Notes: generated by a model not told the origin, from the sequence alone. Counted from the stretch's first letter, positions 32,289-40,873 are shown. The stretch: 64,000 nucleotides of DNA from Mesorhizobium sp. M1D.F.Ca.ET.043.01.1.1 (GCF_003952385.1 NZ_CP034444.1:682001-746000), one strand, 5' to 3'. Made by a program: numbers and translations.

Positions 32289-33332
32289 ATGGCAGGCTGG
32301 GCGGATGAAGGTCGGTTGATACGGCTGGTGCGAAAATGGCGCCTGCCGCTGTTGCTGCTGCTGGCCGGCCTCGTCGCGCTCGACGTCCGCTGCGCCATGG
32401 GGATCGCCGCCAATCTCACGTATGCGGCCTGCATCGGCAATGCGGCCGACCCCGCCCGCCGGCTCGAAGCCTGCACGCAAATCATCGATAGCCAGGCAGA
32501 GGGTGCGGACAGGCGCGCGACGGCCTACTTCAAGCGCGCCTACGCCTGGTCAATGGAAGGCGATCTCGACCGCTCCATCGCCGACAACGACCAAGCGATA
32601 AGCATCAATCCTCAATATGCATCTGCTTACTACAACCGGGGCTACGACTGGGCCGCAAAGGGCGATTACGGCCGGGCTATTGCCGATTACGGTCAGGCAA
32701 TAGCGCTCGACCCCAAAAGCGGCGCTGCTTACAACAACCGAGGCCTCGCATGGTCGTACATGGGCGATAATGACCGGGCCATCGCGGATTACAACATGGC
32801 GATCATCGCCGATCCCAAGGACGCATCCGCTTACCACAACCGGGGCAGCGCGTGGGCGGCGAAGGGCGCCCACGATCACGCCATCGCCGATTACACCCAG
32901 GCGGTCAGAATCGATCCGAACTACGCCGGCGCTTATAACGATCGAGGCAGCAGTTGGGGGAGCAAGGGCGACTACGATCGCGCCATCGCCGATTACAGTC
33001 GGGCGATCAGCCTCGATCCGAAACCCGCCTATGCCTATTACAATCGGGGCCTTGCCTGGTCTCGAAAGGGCGACGACGACCGTGCGATCGGCGACTACGC
33101 CGAGGCCGCGGACCTCGATCCGAAGATGGCTGATGCCTATTACGGGCTGGGTCTCGCCTGGGCGCGCAAAGGCGACCATGACCAGGCCATCGTCGACTAC
33201 GACCAGGCGATCGCGCTCAATCAGAAATCCGCCGATTTCTACAGCGCCCGAAGCGAGTCGTGGAAGGCGAAGGGAAACCGCGAACGCGCCGAGGCCGACG
33301 GGAAGAAAGCGGTTGGCCTTGGGGCGAAGTAG
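32289..33332 (+). CDS. TPR-repeat protein, 347 aa
   Basis: An N-terminal membrane anchor or signal (LPLLLLLAGLVALDVRCAMG, residues 19-38) is followed by about seven 34-residue TPR units from residue 75 to 330, with the pattern A-YYNRG-WA-KGDYDRAIADY-QAI-LDPK. The units are very similar to one another, which points to recent internal duplication. The last one ends in a Lys/Glu helix that is almost the same as the end of the large TPR protein at 33484. GGAAGG precedes the ATG. The protein is a scaffold, probably exposed to the periplasm. The partner is unknown. Confidence 0.88.
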   Translation: MAGWADEGRLIRLVRKWRLPLLLLLAGLVALDVRCAMGIAANLTYAACIGNAADPARRLEACTQIIDSQAEGADRRATAYFKRAYAWSMEGDLDRSIADNDQAISINPQYASAYYNRGYDWAAKGDYGRAIADYGQAIALDPKSGAAYNNRGLAWSYMGDNDRAIADYNMAIIADPKDASAYHNRGSAWAAKGAHDHAIADYTQAVRIDPNYAGAYNDRGSSWGSKGDYDRAIADYSRAISLDPKPAYAYYNRGLAWSRKGDDDRAIGDYAEAADLDPKMADAYYGLGLAWARKGDHDQAIVDYDQAIALNQKSADFYSARSESWKAKGNRERAEADGKKAVGLGAK

Positions 33333-33414
33333 GTTGCCAGGCTTGAGGGTTGCGTCTCCCCTGACCCGAAACAGGCGCAGGAATACGGCGCCCGCAATTT
33401 CTGCTTGCATTCCG

Positions 33415-33429
33415 GAACAAAAACAGAAC
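33415..33429. promoter_or_regulatory. LexA box in the promoter of the large TPR gene
   Basis: GAACAAAAACAGAAC is a perfect GAAC-N7-GAAC site. CTTGCA (33404-33409) lies before it and CTATAT (33429-33434), the rhizobial -10, begins at its last base. A bound LexA would cover the promoter. The ATG is 54 bases downstream. Confidence 0.75.
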
Positions 33430-33483
33430 TATATAGGCGATTGCGGCCGCCGTCGCGGCAACTCCGGGGGGAGGATCAAAACC

Positions 33484-36400
33484 ATGTCATGCCGCACAGG
33501 CGCGTTCGCGCGCGCATTCGTTGCCTTGCTTTCGCGCGGCCCGCTTTTGGCGCTGGCGGGGATCGTTGTGCTTGGCGCCTTGACCGCGCCAGCATCCGCC
33601 GTCGTGAGGGACTATGCCCTCTGCTTCGGCGACGACAAAGGCGCGCGGGACGACCAAGGCCTGGGCGACGAGAGTGGCTCGATCTACGAAAAGAAAGCGG
33701 TCGTCGACAAGGCCGCGGCCGAGCGGCGCATTGCGGCCTGCACGGTGATTGCCGAGGACGTCACCGAGGCGTCGCGCCTGCGCGTCCCGGCCTATTTCTA
33801 CCGGGGCGTCGCCCGGGACGACATGGGGGACTGGGACGGTGCAATCGCCGACTACAGCCAGGCGATCGCGCTCGATCCGGCGCGGGCTTCAACCTATTTC
33901 AACCGCGGCTCCGACTGGTACCACAAGGGCGACGACGAGCGCGCGATAGCCGACTTCAACATTGCCATCAGCCTGGAACCTTCAGCCAGCGATGCTTATT
34001 CCAGCCGCGGCTGGGCCTTCCTGCGCAAAGGCAAGATCGACGCGGCCATGCTCGATTTTCAACAGGCGATCGAGGCCGACCCGCAAAGCGGCAAGCCGCA
34101 TGCCGGGCTTGGCGCGGCCTGGGACAAGAAAGGCGAACCGGAAAAGGCGATTGCCGAATATGGCGAGGCCATTCGCCTCGACCCGACGGACCTGATTGCC
34201 TTGGTCAATCGCGGCATAGCCCGCGCCGCCAAGGGCGAGTTCGACGGCGCCATTTCCGACTACGATGCCGCGATAGACGCTGATCCCGGGGCCGCCGATG
34301 CCTATGCTAACCGCAGCGTCGCCTGGATCGGCAAGGAGGACTGGGCGCGCGCGATCGCCGATGCCAACAAAGCGATCGAACTCGATGCCGGGATCACCGA
34401 CGGCTATTACGCCCGGGCCGTCGCCTGGGTGAGCAGAGGCAACAACGATCGCGCCCTTGCCGATTTCGACAAGGCGATCGAACTCGATGCGACCGAAGCC
34501 AGGGTCTGGTTCGCCCGTTCGCTGACGCGGGCGCAAAACGGCGATACCGTCGGCGCGGCCGCCGACTGCCGGCGCGCCGTCGAACTCGACCCGAAGCGGG
34601 CCGGCGCATGCCGCGAAACCGCACCGGCCGACGCAGCTCAACAGGCGACCTCGCAACCGAGCGGGGATCCAGCGACCGCCAGGATCTTGCTCGAGCGCGC
34701 CCAGATGCGGCTGTCGAAATATGGCGTCGAGGGGGCGCTGCTCGATTTCGACAAGGCAATCAGCCTCGATCCCGACAATGCCGACGCTTATTTCGGCCGC
34801 AGCCGCGCCAGGATGCTCGAGGGCGATCAAGCCGGCGCGGCAGCCGATTGCCGGCGCGCCATCGAACTCGACCTGAAGCGGACGGGAAGCTGCAGCGAAC
34901 AGGTTGCCGGCAATGAGGGCAACCCTGCATCTGCACCGGGCTTGGAGCAGTCGAAGCCGGCGGGCGCCGCTCCAAACCAGCAAACCGTTCGTCCGAATTT
35001 GACGGCTACGGACGACACACTTGCTGCAAGGTCGCTGGAGACAAAAGACCCGCGCGCCCTGCAAGCGATCCTCGGTGGCGATGCCTGGCTGGACATGGGC
35101 AAATACGACAAGGCGATCGGCTCCTATGACCAGGTGATCGTGCTCGAACCCTACAACCGCTTCGGCTATTTCGGCCGCGGCAGGGCCAGAGCAGCCCTGC
35201 GCGACTACGGCCAAGCGATCGCCGACTTCGACATGGTCATCCAGGTCGCCCCCAATTTTGCCGCCGGGTATTTTCGCCGCGGCCTCGCCAAGGTCACCTC
35301 AGGCGATGCCGATGGCGCTCTTGCCGATTGCGACCGAGCCGCGGCGCTCGACCCGAAGGCGCGCGACGCCCATTACTGCAAAGGCATGGCCTGGCACGCC
35401 AAGGGCGACAGCGGGCGCGCGATCGCTGCCTATTCGGTTGCGGTCGGCATCGATGCGAAGGACGACGCCATCTACTATGCGCGCGGCATGGCGCGGGCCG
35501 ACCGCAAGGACTATGCCGGCGCCATCGCCGACTTCGACCAGGCGCTCAAGCTCGATCCGGGCAATGCCGACTATGCCGTCGCCCGCAAAGCAGCGGTGGC
35601 GGCGGAGGGACAAGGCGAAGAGGCCGACGCGGATCTCCAGGCCGTCATGTCACTGCTGGAGCGTGGCGACGCGTTCTACAAGAAACGCAAATACGATCGC
35701 GCCGTCGCTGAGTACAGCCGCGCCTTGGCGCTCGCGCCAAACGAACCGTCGACCTATTCGGCGCGCGCTAGGGCGCGCCTGCAAAAGGGCGACTATGACG
35801 GGGCCCTGGCCGACGTCAACCGCGCGCTTGAGATCGATCCATCCTACATCGCAGCCTATCACGGCCGCGCTCTGATACTGGTGAAGAAGCGCGAGCCGGA
35901 AAAGGCCATCGCCGATTTCAACCGTGCGATCGAAATGAAACCGGACTATGCCCCGTTTTATTTCGGGCGCGGCAGCGCCTGGTACTATATGGGCGACTTC
36001 GATCACGCCATTGCCGATCTCGACCGGGCACTCGAGCTCGATCCTAAATCCGACATGGCCCGTCAGGGTCGAAAATTGGCAATTGCTGCGAAAGAGAAAG
36101 CGCCTCGCTCGAAAACGCCGGGCAAGCTTACCAAAGGAACGCTTGACGGGGACACACTCTCCCAAGGCCTCAAGCAGGCAAGCGCGATGGTGTTCTTCAA
36201 AATGGGCCGCGCGCTGCAAGAAAAGGGCGACTATGACCGCGCCATCGCAGAATTCGACCAGGCGATCGACCTCGATCCAAACAATGCCGCAGCCTATTAC
36301 GGCCGTGCTCAGAGCCTTACCTTGAAACGTAACTTTGAGCAGGCTCTTGCCGATTACGACAAGGCCATCAGCCTTGTCCCCAGCGAAGCGAAAATTTATG

Positions 36401-36693
36401 CGGATCGCGGTTTTGTGCGGATGAGCCGGCATGACAGCGATGGCGCATACAGCGACTTCCAAAAGGCGCTCAGTCTCGATCCCAAAAACGTGTCCGGCTA
36501 CTATGGCCGAGGCGTGATCCGGAAAACCAGAGGGGACTATGACGGAGCCATTGCCGACCTCAGCAAAGGCATCGAGCTCAATCCGAACTTCGCCCGGCTA
36601 TATGAGGCGCGAAGTAAAGCATGGGAAGCCAAGGACAACCGCAAGCGCGCCGAGGCTGACCGAAAGAAGGCGCAGAGCCTCGAAGCGAAGTGA
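33484..36693 (+). CDS. Large TPR-solenoid protein, 1069 aa
   Basis: ATG 33484 starts a long N-terminal signal or anchor (residues 1-39; LLALAGIVVLGALTAPASA). About 24 TPR units follow, in blocks 1-8, 9-10, 11-15, 16-19 and 20-24, separated by Pro/Gln/Lys-rich linkers (for example around residues 370-395 and 470-520). Each unit keeps the G-A-Y--RG-A---G-Y--AI-D---AI-LDP pattern. There is no catalytic domain. An upstream frame continuing back to 32770 is a shadow of the previous gene. It has its own LexA-box promoter. It is likely a very long secreted or periplasmic scaffold. Confidence 0.88.
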   Translation: MSCRTGAFARAFVALLSRGPLLALAGIVVLGALTAPASAVVRDYALCFGDDKGARDDQGLGDESGSIYEKKAVVDKAAAERRIAACTVIAEDVTEASRLRVPAYFYRGVARDDMGDWDGAIADYSQAIALDPARASTYFNRGSDWYHKGDDERAIADFNIAISLEPSASDAYSSRGWAFLRKGKIDAAMLDFQQAIEADPQSGKPHAGLGAAWDKKGEPEKAIAEYGEAIRLDPTDLIALVNRGIARAAKGEFDGAISDYDAAIDADPGAADAYANRSVAWIGKEDWARAIADANKAIELDAGITDGYYARAVAWVSRGNNDRALADFDKAIELDATEARVWFARSLTRAQNGDTVGAAADCRRAVELDPKRAGACRETAPADAAQQATSQPSGDPATARILLERAQMRLSKYGVEGALLDFDKAISLDPDNADAYFGRSRARMLEGDQAGAAADCRRAIELDLKRTGSCSEQVAGNEGNPASAPGLEQSKPAGAAPNQQTVRPNLTATDDTLAARSLETKDPRALQAILGGDAWLDMGKYDKAIGSYDQVIVLEPYNRFGYFGRGRARAALRDYGQAIADFDMVIQVAPNFAAGYFRRGLAKVTSGDADGALADCDRAAALDPKARDAHYCKGMAWHAKGDSGRAIAAYSVAVGIDAKDDAIYYARGMARADRKDYAGAIADFDQALKLDPGNADYAVARKAAVAAEGQGEEADADLQAVMSLLERGDAFYKKRKYDRAVAEYSRALALAPNEPSTYSARARARLQKGDYDGALADVNRALEIDPSYIAAYHGRALILVKKREPEKAIADFNRAIEMKPDYAPFYFGRGSAWYYMGDFDHAIADLDRALELDPKSDMARQGRKLAIAAKEKAPRSKTPGKLTKGTLDGDTLSQGLKQASAMVFFKMGRALQEKGDYDRAIAEFDQAIDLDPNNAAAYYGRAQSLTLKRNFEQALADYDKAISLVPSEAKIYADRGFVRMSRHDSDGAYSDFQKALSLDPKNVSGYYGRGVIRKTRGDYDGAIADLSKGIELNPNFARLYEARSKAWEAKDNRKRAEADRKKAQSLEAK

Positions 36694-36712
36694 TCAGGGA
36701 GAGGGCCAGCGG

Positions 36713-37549
36713 ATGTCACCTTGGAAATGGTTGCAAGTGGTGGCGGTCATCCCCGTAAGCATCGTTGGGACTAAAGTGATGCCAACGATGTTCGGCGGCG
36801 GCAGACATCACCACTATCAGTCAGTGGAGATGCCGCCCCGGCCGGTGACCACCGCCGACATCGATGCCGAGATCCGGAAGCAGGATCTCCGGATCTTCGA
36901 GGCTATCGCCCGGGAATTTCCGGACGACTACGATGCAATGCTGCGTAAGATCACTGCCGCGGCCCAGACCGGAAACCAAACAGAAGTGCGCAATGTCAGC
37001 AGGCAGGCGGTCACCGATCTCAGGCACAGATATGCACCACTGCTGCCCACGACCCCCGACAGCAATGCTTCGGAAGCGCTTTCGGCGCAACTCGACATGC
37101 TCAATCATGTCATGGCGCGCGAAACGCCGGCCATCCTGCGCAACGGGCCGGACGCGATTAGCGCGCCCAGCCACGATTTCCTGGCCGACCTGGACAGGAT
37201 CGGCGCCACGTTGTTCCACGCCTTCGGCGCCGCCAAAAGAAGCGGCCTGCCGGCGGCCGTGCCTAGCGATCAGGACTGGTCGCTGGTCGCCGACATTTTC
37301 ACAAAGATCTGAGGCACGCCGGCCGAGATGGAGGCTATCTCGAACGCCAAGCAGGACTTCCCGGGCCTGTGCCCGGCCACGGCGAAATTCTATGAGGCCG
37401 CCCTGTTACTGCAAGGCGAGCCTGGGTGGCACATCAAAACCGCGCTGCTCCACGCCATCGTCAAGAATTAGGCTCCGCACCGGATTTTGGGGCGGGCGCT
37501 TGACGAAATCGGCACGCAGCTCGAAGGCTTTCCGATACGGCCCGCATGA
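36713..37549 (+). pseudogene. Hypothetical gene with two in-frame stop codons
   Basis: ATG 36713 lies 20 bp after the TPR gene. The first part (199 aa, one N-terminal hydrophobic segment WLQVVAVIPVSIVGTKV, then a helical domain) ends in TGA at 37310-37312. The same frame continues with well-formed coding text (EMEAISNAKQDFPGLCPATA, FYEAALLLQGEPGWHIKTAL) to TAG at 37469-37471. It then continues again (RALDEIGTQLEGFPIRPA) to TGA at 37547. The text past each stop keeps alphaproteobacterial codon bias and helix-like composition, so this is most likely a decayed gene of about 278 codons. I do not recognise the family. Confidence 0.65.
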
Positions 37550-37571
37550 TCCTTGCCTCAAGGCGCGACTT

Positions 37572-37625
37572 ATCGTTCAAATTGTACGAACTTTACTTGA
37601 CTGTATTTCGTACATAAAGTACGAT
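37572..37625. promoter_or_regulatory. CGTAC operators in front of the gene at 37652
   Basis: 37607-37625 reads TTCGTACATAAAGTACGAT, matching 17 of 19 bases of the S24 operator at 30326-30344. A weaker site, ATCGTTCAAATTGTACGAA, is at 37572-37590. TTGACT (37597-37602) may be the -35 between them. The spacing of two sites mimics the regulator's own promoter. Confidence 0.65.
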
Positions 37626-37651
37626 ACCTCCCTTCCTTTGAGGGGACTTGC

Positions 37652-37999
37652 TTGAACACCGCGAACCATGCCGCTTTCGCCGATCTTTCCTGTCCAATTC
37701 AGTCGCCGTCGCCGTTCGCCGAGCGCGAGCGCCTGGCCGGCGCATGGCGCATGGCCAGCCAGGACATCGCCGACGACATACGCTTCATCCGGCAATATCT
37801 GAAAGTAATCGCCGAGAAGGATGAGCGGCTTTCGACCGGCACGCTGGTACACGGCCGGGCGTATGTCGAAGCCTGCGCCGCCTGGCTGCCGGAGACAGTG
37901 ACGCGGTATCTGAGGAACCTCAGGCTGATCAGCGAATGTGAGGGCGCGATGATCGCGGCGGGCGTGCGGTTTGCAAAGTCGAGCGATGCCTGGGAGTGA
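37652..37999 (+). CDS. Hypothetical protein, 115 aa, probable S24-repressor target
   Basis: A TTG start at 37652 after GAGGGGA with good spacing. The protein is soluble and mostly helical (ERERLAGAWRMASQDIADDI, FIRQYLKVIAEKDERLSTG, YVEACAAWLPETVTRYLRNL). No domain was recognised. The CGTAC operator just upstream links it to the repressor at 30403. Together they flank the TPR locus, so it may be part of the same mobile or phage-derived module. Confidence 0.65.
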   Translation: MNTANHAAFADLSCPIQSPSPFAERERLAGAWRMASQDIADDIRFIRQYLKVIAEKDERLSTGTLVHGRAYVEACAAWLPETVTRYLRNLRLISECEGAMIAAGVRFAKSSDAWE

Positions 38000-38175
38000 A
38001 CGCCAGCGCCGCGCCCGGAACGCGAACAATCACGCCGCTGCAACCCTCGGCTCTCCGTTTCGGAAAATGCATCGTTTCACACAATTGCCAATTGGTGGAC
38101 GCCTGCGAGCGGCCGGGCGTTTAATTCCTGCAGGCGAAGGAGGGCATAGCCGCATACCAGGGAGGAACTCGTTTG

Positions 38176-38385
38176 ATGCATCAGCAAATCGACATCGGCA
38201 TACAACCCGACGATCAGCCTTACGAAGTCACCTCATTTGCCAGGAAGCATGGCCTGACGATCCCGGTCGCGGACGCAGTGCTTTTTGCAAAGGGTCCGTC
38301 GCCATCGCGGGCTGCCTGCGATACCGCCGCGCTGGCTTTCCTCTGCGCGGTCGCCCAGTACGCTGGGAAGCAAGGGCGGCGGTAG
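38176..38385 (+). CDS. Small DUF3606-like protein, 69 aa
   Basis: GGAGG (38161-38165) precedes ATG 38176 by 10 bases. The middle (YEVTSFARKHGLTIPVADAVL) is like the helix of DUF3606 proteins of Rhizobiales (Y-V-YWAKKFG-S--EL--AV), and the rest is helical. The assignment is by resemblance only. It is followed by a different dispersed repeat. Confidence 0.4.
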   Translation: MHQQIDIGIQPDDQPYEVTSFARKHGLTIPVADAVLFAKGPSPSRAACDTAALAFLCAVAQYAGKQGRR

Positions 38386-38391
38386 TTGTTC

Positions 38392-38563
38392 AACCCGCCC
38401 CTTCTCTCCATGCGGGAGGAGGTGGATCGGCGCGCGCTGCGCCGGGACGGACGATGGTGTTGGAAGAGACGAGGCGCTCGGTGATTTGAAGCACTCAGGC
38501 TTCCATCCCAACACCCCGTCGCCTGCGGCGACACCCTCTCCCACCAGGAGAAGGGGAAGCCTC
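38392..38563. repeat. Dispersed repeat pair with CTTCTC/GAGAAGG arms
   Basis: CCGCCCCTTCTCTCCATGCGGGAGG, then TGGATCGGCGCGCGCTGCGCC, a middle part, and CACCCCGTCGCCTGCGGCGAC, ACCCTCTCCCACCAGGAGAAGGGG. Outer arms CCCCTTCTC and GAGAAGGGG can pair over 170 bases. It is a third repeat class, separate from the CTCCCCC mosaic and the REP-like element. Confidence 0.65.
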
Positions 38564-38565
38564 AC

Positions 38566-39066
38566 CTACCAGCTGAACTGCAGCCCCGCATTACCGCCGA
38601 CGACGTTGCCGGAAAAGGCAATTCCGAGCGTGCCGGTCAGCCGGCCGCCATGAGCGAAGCCCTCGCTCAGCACCGCGGCACCGGTGATGCCGAAGGCATT
38701 GGCGTCGCCGGCATTGCCCCAGTTGACGCGCAGGCCGAAATGCTCGCCCTGGACGAGGTCGGGCGCGGCAAGGGCGGCCGAGATCGAGGCGTTCTCGAAG
38801 GCGCGGGTGATGCGGTTGTCGATGTCGTCGACGTGGGCAGCCAGTGCTGTCTTGCCGGTGACGGTGGTGAACCCGCCGTTGCCGTCATCAACCTTCCGGT
38901 TGGTCACGCCGGTGTCGGCGTTGATGCAGGTGTCGGTGCCCGGGCTGTAATAGTAGTTGGCGCCATAGGCCGAGCAGATCCTGACATATTCGACCCCGGC
39001 CTCGGATGGCGCCGCCAAAAGCGTTGCCGCGCCGAGGATCGCCGGCGCAAGGAAATATCTGAACAT
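38566..39066 (-). CDS. Mini outer-membrane protein, tandem copy 1 (166 aa)
   Basis: A signal peptide (MFRYFLAPAILGAATLLAAP, cleavage after SEA) is followed by YVRICSAYGANYYYSPGTDTC (residues 26-46), which is like the plug-proximal start of rhizobial Porin_2 proteins (CDAYGAGFYYIPGTDTC). The C-terminal about 80 residues (AAHVDDIDNRITRAFENAS, then alternating strands ending GGNAGLQFSW) resemble the YadA-type trimeric anchor, with the OMP terminal aromatic. It lies 20 bp downstream of a 166-residue sister. A full porin has about 350-400 residues, so these are fusions or shortened forms. Confidence 0.65.
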   Translation of the reverse strand: MFRYFLAPAILGAATLLAAPSEAGVEYVRICSAYGANYYYSPGTDTCINADTGVTNRKVDDGNGGFTTVTGKTALAAHVDDIDNRITRAFENASISAALAAPDLVQGEHFGLRVNWGNAGDANAFGITGAAVLSEGFAHGGRLTGTLGIAFSGNVVGGNAGLQFSW

Positions 39067-39086
39067 GATTGCCCCCTGACCAACTC

Positions 39087-39587
39087 TTACCAGGTGAGCT
39101 GCAGGCCGGCATTGCCGCCGACAGTCTTGCCGGAGAAGGCGACGCCGGCGGCGCCGGTCAGACGACCGTTGCCCGTGGAGAAGAGCCCCTCGCCCAGCAC
39201 GGCCGCGCCGGTGACGCCCATGGCGTTGGACTGGCCGGCATTGCCCCAGTTGACGCGCACGCCGAAATGCTCGCCCTGCACCAGGTCCGGACTGGTCAGC
39301 GCCGAAGCCACCGAGGCGCCCTCGAAGGCTCGCTGGACGCGGCCATCGATGTCGTCAACCTTGCTCGCCAGTGCGGTCTTGCCGACAACCACGCCGTCCT
39401 CGGTCAGACGGCGCGTCTCGCCGGTATTGGCGTTGATGCAGGTGTCGGTGCCGGGGCTGTAATAATATTGCGCGCCATAAGGCGTGCATACCTTGACGTA
39501 CTCGACCGGCGCCGCCTGAGCGGACGCCGAGAAGCCGCCTGCCGCGGACAGAAACGCAAATGAAACAAGACGGTTGATGCCCCGCAT
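39087..39587 (-). CDS. Mini outer-membrane protein, tandem copy 2 (166 aa)
   Basis: It has the same layout as its neighbour: signal peptide (MRGINRLVSFAFLSAAGGFS, cleavage after AQA), YVKVCTPYGAQYYYSPGTDTC, a linker with TALASKVDDIDGRVQRAFEG (coiled-coil-like stalk) and four likely beta strands ending NAGLQLTW. GGGGTCAGGGT precedes ATG 39587; a longer frame to 39638 has no signal. Clear duplication with the gene at 38566 (long identical stretch from DLVQGEHFG to NWGNAG). Trimers forming a small pore are possible. Confidence 0.65.
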   Translation of the reverse strand: MRGINRLVSFAFLSAAGGFSASAQAAPVEYVKVCTPYGAQYYYSPGTDTCINANTGETRRLTEDGVVVGKTALASKVDDIDGRVQRAFEGASVASALTSPDLVQGEHFGVRVNWGNAGQSNAMGVTGAAVLGEGLFSTGNGRLTGAAGVAFSGKTVGGNAGLQLTW

Positions 39588-39940
39588 ACCCTGACCCCCA
39601 AAGTTGGATAGAGAAAGACCCTGGCGCGAAAGCACCATTGGGGGGCGAACCGAGTCAACGGGAGTTCCGGGCCCAATACCTGACTTTTACTGGGAGTATT
39701 TCAGACGAGAGCGCGACTGTTGCCGCAGAGCCACGGTGGATTGCTCGATCTATTCAGCAACGCGCGATCACGCAAAGCATACTAATAAAGGATAGCTAAT
39801 TTTAGTTGAAACTAATATTATTCTGCTGCGCCTCCGATAGCGCAGGTCGAGTGCATCCATGCGCGCCCAAACGGGGCGCGGGCTTCCCCGCCTCTCGTTC
39901 ACCAGCTATGGAGATGGACCGGCGCTGGGGCCGCCGGAAA
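39588..39940. other. 350-bp gap, AT-rich promoter region without a gene
   Basis: The stretch 39770-39832 (for example GCATACTAATAAAGGATAGC and TAATATTATTC) is much more AT-rich than its surroundings. Next to it, GCGCGCCCAAACGGGGCGCG (39859-39880) is a hairpin. No frame with a ribosome site was found. It probably holds the promoter of the OMP pair on the minus strand. Confidence 0.5.
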
Positions 39941-40177
39941 TCAGCCCTTGGCTTTCGGCTTGGCGGACGCCTTTGTCTTGGCAGGAGCCTTCGCCGCTTT
40001 CGGCTTGTCTGCCTTGGCGGCCGCCTTTTTCAGCGCGGCCTTCTTCGGCTTTACGGCGCCGTCGATCTCGGCGGCCGCCTGGTCCCAGTGCTCCATATGC
40101 GCGCCTTCCGGCCGGCCTGCCTGTTCCCAGATCTCATGCGCCCGCCGGCGAATGCGTTCCTGCCTGTCGTCCGTCAC
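39941..40177 (-). CDS. DUF2934 protein with histone-H1-like lysine/alanine tail
   Basis: A GTG start at 40177 is preceded by AAAGGAGG with a 5-base gap, which rejects the longer frame. Residues 4-42 (DRQERIRRRAHEIWEQAGRP) are the DUF2934 helix pair. The last 35 residues are almost only Lys, Ala and Pro in KKAAAK/AKAPAK units, like H1-type DNA-binding tails. 78 residues in total. It is probably nucleoid-associated or stress-related, an inference from the tail. Confidence 0.8.
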   Translation of the reverse strand: MTDDRQERIRRRAHEIWEQAGRPEGAHMEHWDQAAAEIDGAVKPKKAALKKAAAKADKPKAAKAPAKTKASAKPKAKG

Positions 40178-40286
40178 CGTCGCCTCCTTTGAATGGGGCC
40201 GTTCCCCGACGGAAACATTAGCCGAATTTTCCGGTGGCGTCTTGCGCATAGGACGCGTGGGACTTGAACTTGAGCAGCGATTTTCT

Positions 40287-40496
40287 TCAGTGCACGTCAG
40301 AAACGACGGCGACGCCTAGATACGCTGCCTTTTTCGTAATCAAAGCGGCCAAATCCGCGTCAGAGCGTTCGGTTCCGGTGCTCTTGCGCAGGATGGTGAT
40401 CGCTTCATCCATCGACAGCAGGCCGGTGCGATGTTCGGCCAAAAGCTTGTCGACGGCCTTTGCGCAATCGGCTGATTCGACATGGGGATGGTGCAT
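40287..40496 (-). CDS. Hypothetical protein, 69 aa
   Basis: AAAGGAG lies 8-9 bases before ATG 40496. The peptide is helical and acidic, starting MHHPHVESADCAKAVDKLLA, with TILRKSTGTERSDADLAALI in the middle. There is no signal or membrane segment. No family was recognised. It stands alone between the DUF2934 and DUF1236 genes, all on the minus strand. Confidence 0.6.
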   Translation of the reverse strand: MHHPHVESADCAKAVDKLLAEHRTGLLSMDEAITILRKSTGTERSDADLAALITKKAAYLGVAVVSDVH

Positions 40497-40570
40497 GGTT
40501 GCGACTCCTTTCTAGGAGCCGGCATCCCCCCGCCGGCACGGCGGGAGGATCGGGGCTCGTAAGCACAAAG

Positions 40571-40873
40571 CTACTCGATAACCTGTATCACTCTGCGTGT
40601 GCCGGGGTCGACAAGAACCGTATGGTCGTTGACGACGGTATATCTGTACTGGACATCCGGCACCGTCTGCAATTCAACTGTATCCGGCACCGTGGAGCCT
40701 ATGCCGAGCTCGAGGCCCAGAACATTGACCGAGGCCACAGGATGCTTGTGGACATATTCCTTCACGACAGTCTGCTGCTCAGGGGTGACGATCACCTCGT
40801 CCGCAGCCGCAAAGCCGATACCGGCCATCAGAGCCAGGCCGGCGACAGCAGGAATGAGGGTGGTTTTCATCAT
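40571..40873 (-). CDS. DUF1236 protein, copy 1 (100 aa)
   Basis: Signal peptide MMKTTLIPAVAGLALMAGIG (cleavage near AAA-D), then the DUF1236 domain: VVKEYVHKHPVASVNVLGLEL, GSTVPDTVELQTVPDVQYRY and VNDHTVLVDPGTRRVIQVI. DUF1236 proteins are small secreted proteins of Rhizobiales with no known activity. AGGAGACTT precedes the ATG. Relatives are at 42223 and 42739. Confidence 0.85.
   Translation of the reverse strand: MMKTTLIPAVAGLALMAGIGFAAADEVIVTPEQQTVVKEYVHKHPVASVNVLGLELGIGSTVPDTVELQTVPDVQYRYTVVNDHTVLVDPGTRRVIQVIE

Noticed and set aside
32770..33483. Long open frame upstream of and in frame with the large TPR gene
   Set aside because: It is the shadow of the 347-aa TPR gene read in another frame. 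The signal-like start at ATG 33484, 54 bases after the LexA box, is the natural beginning.
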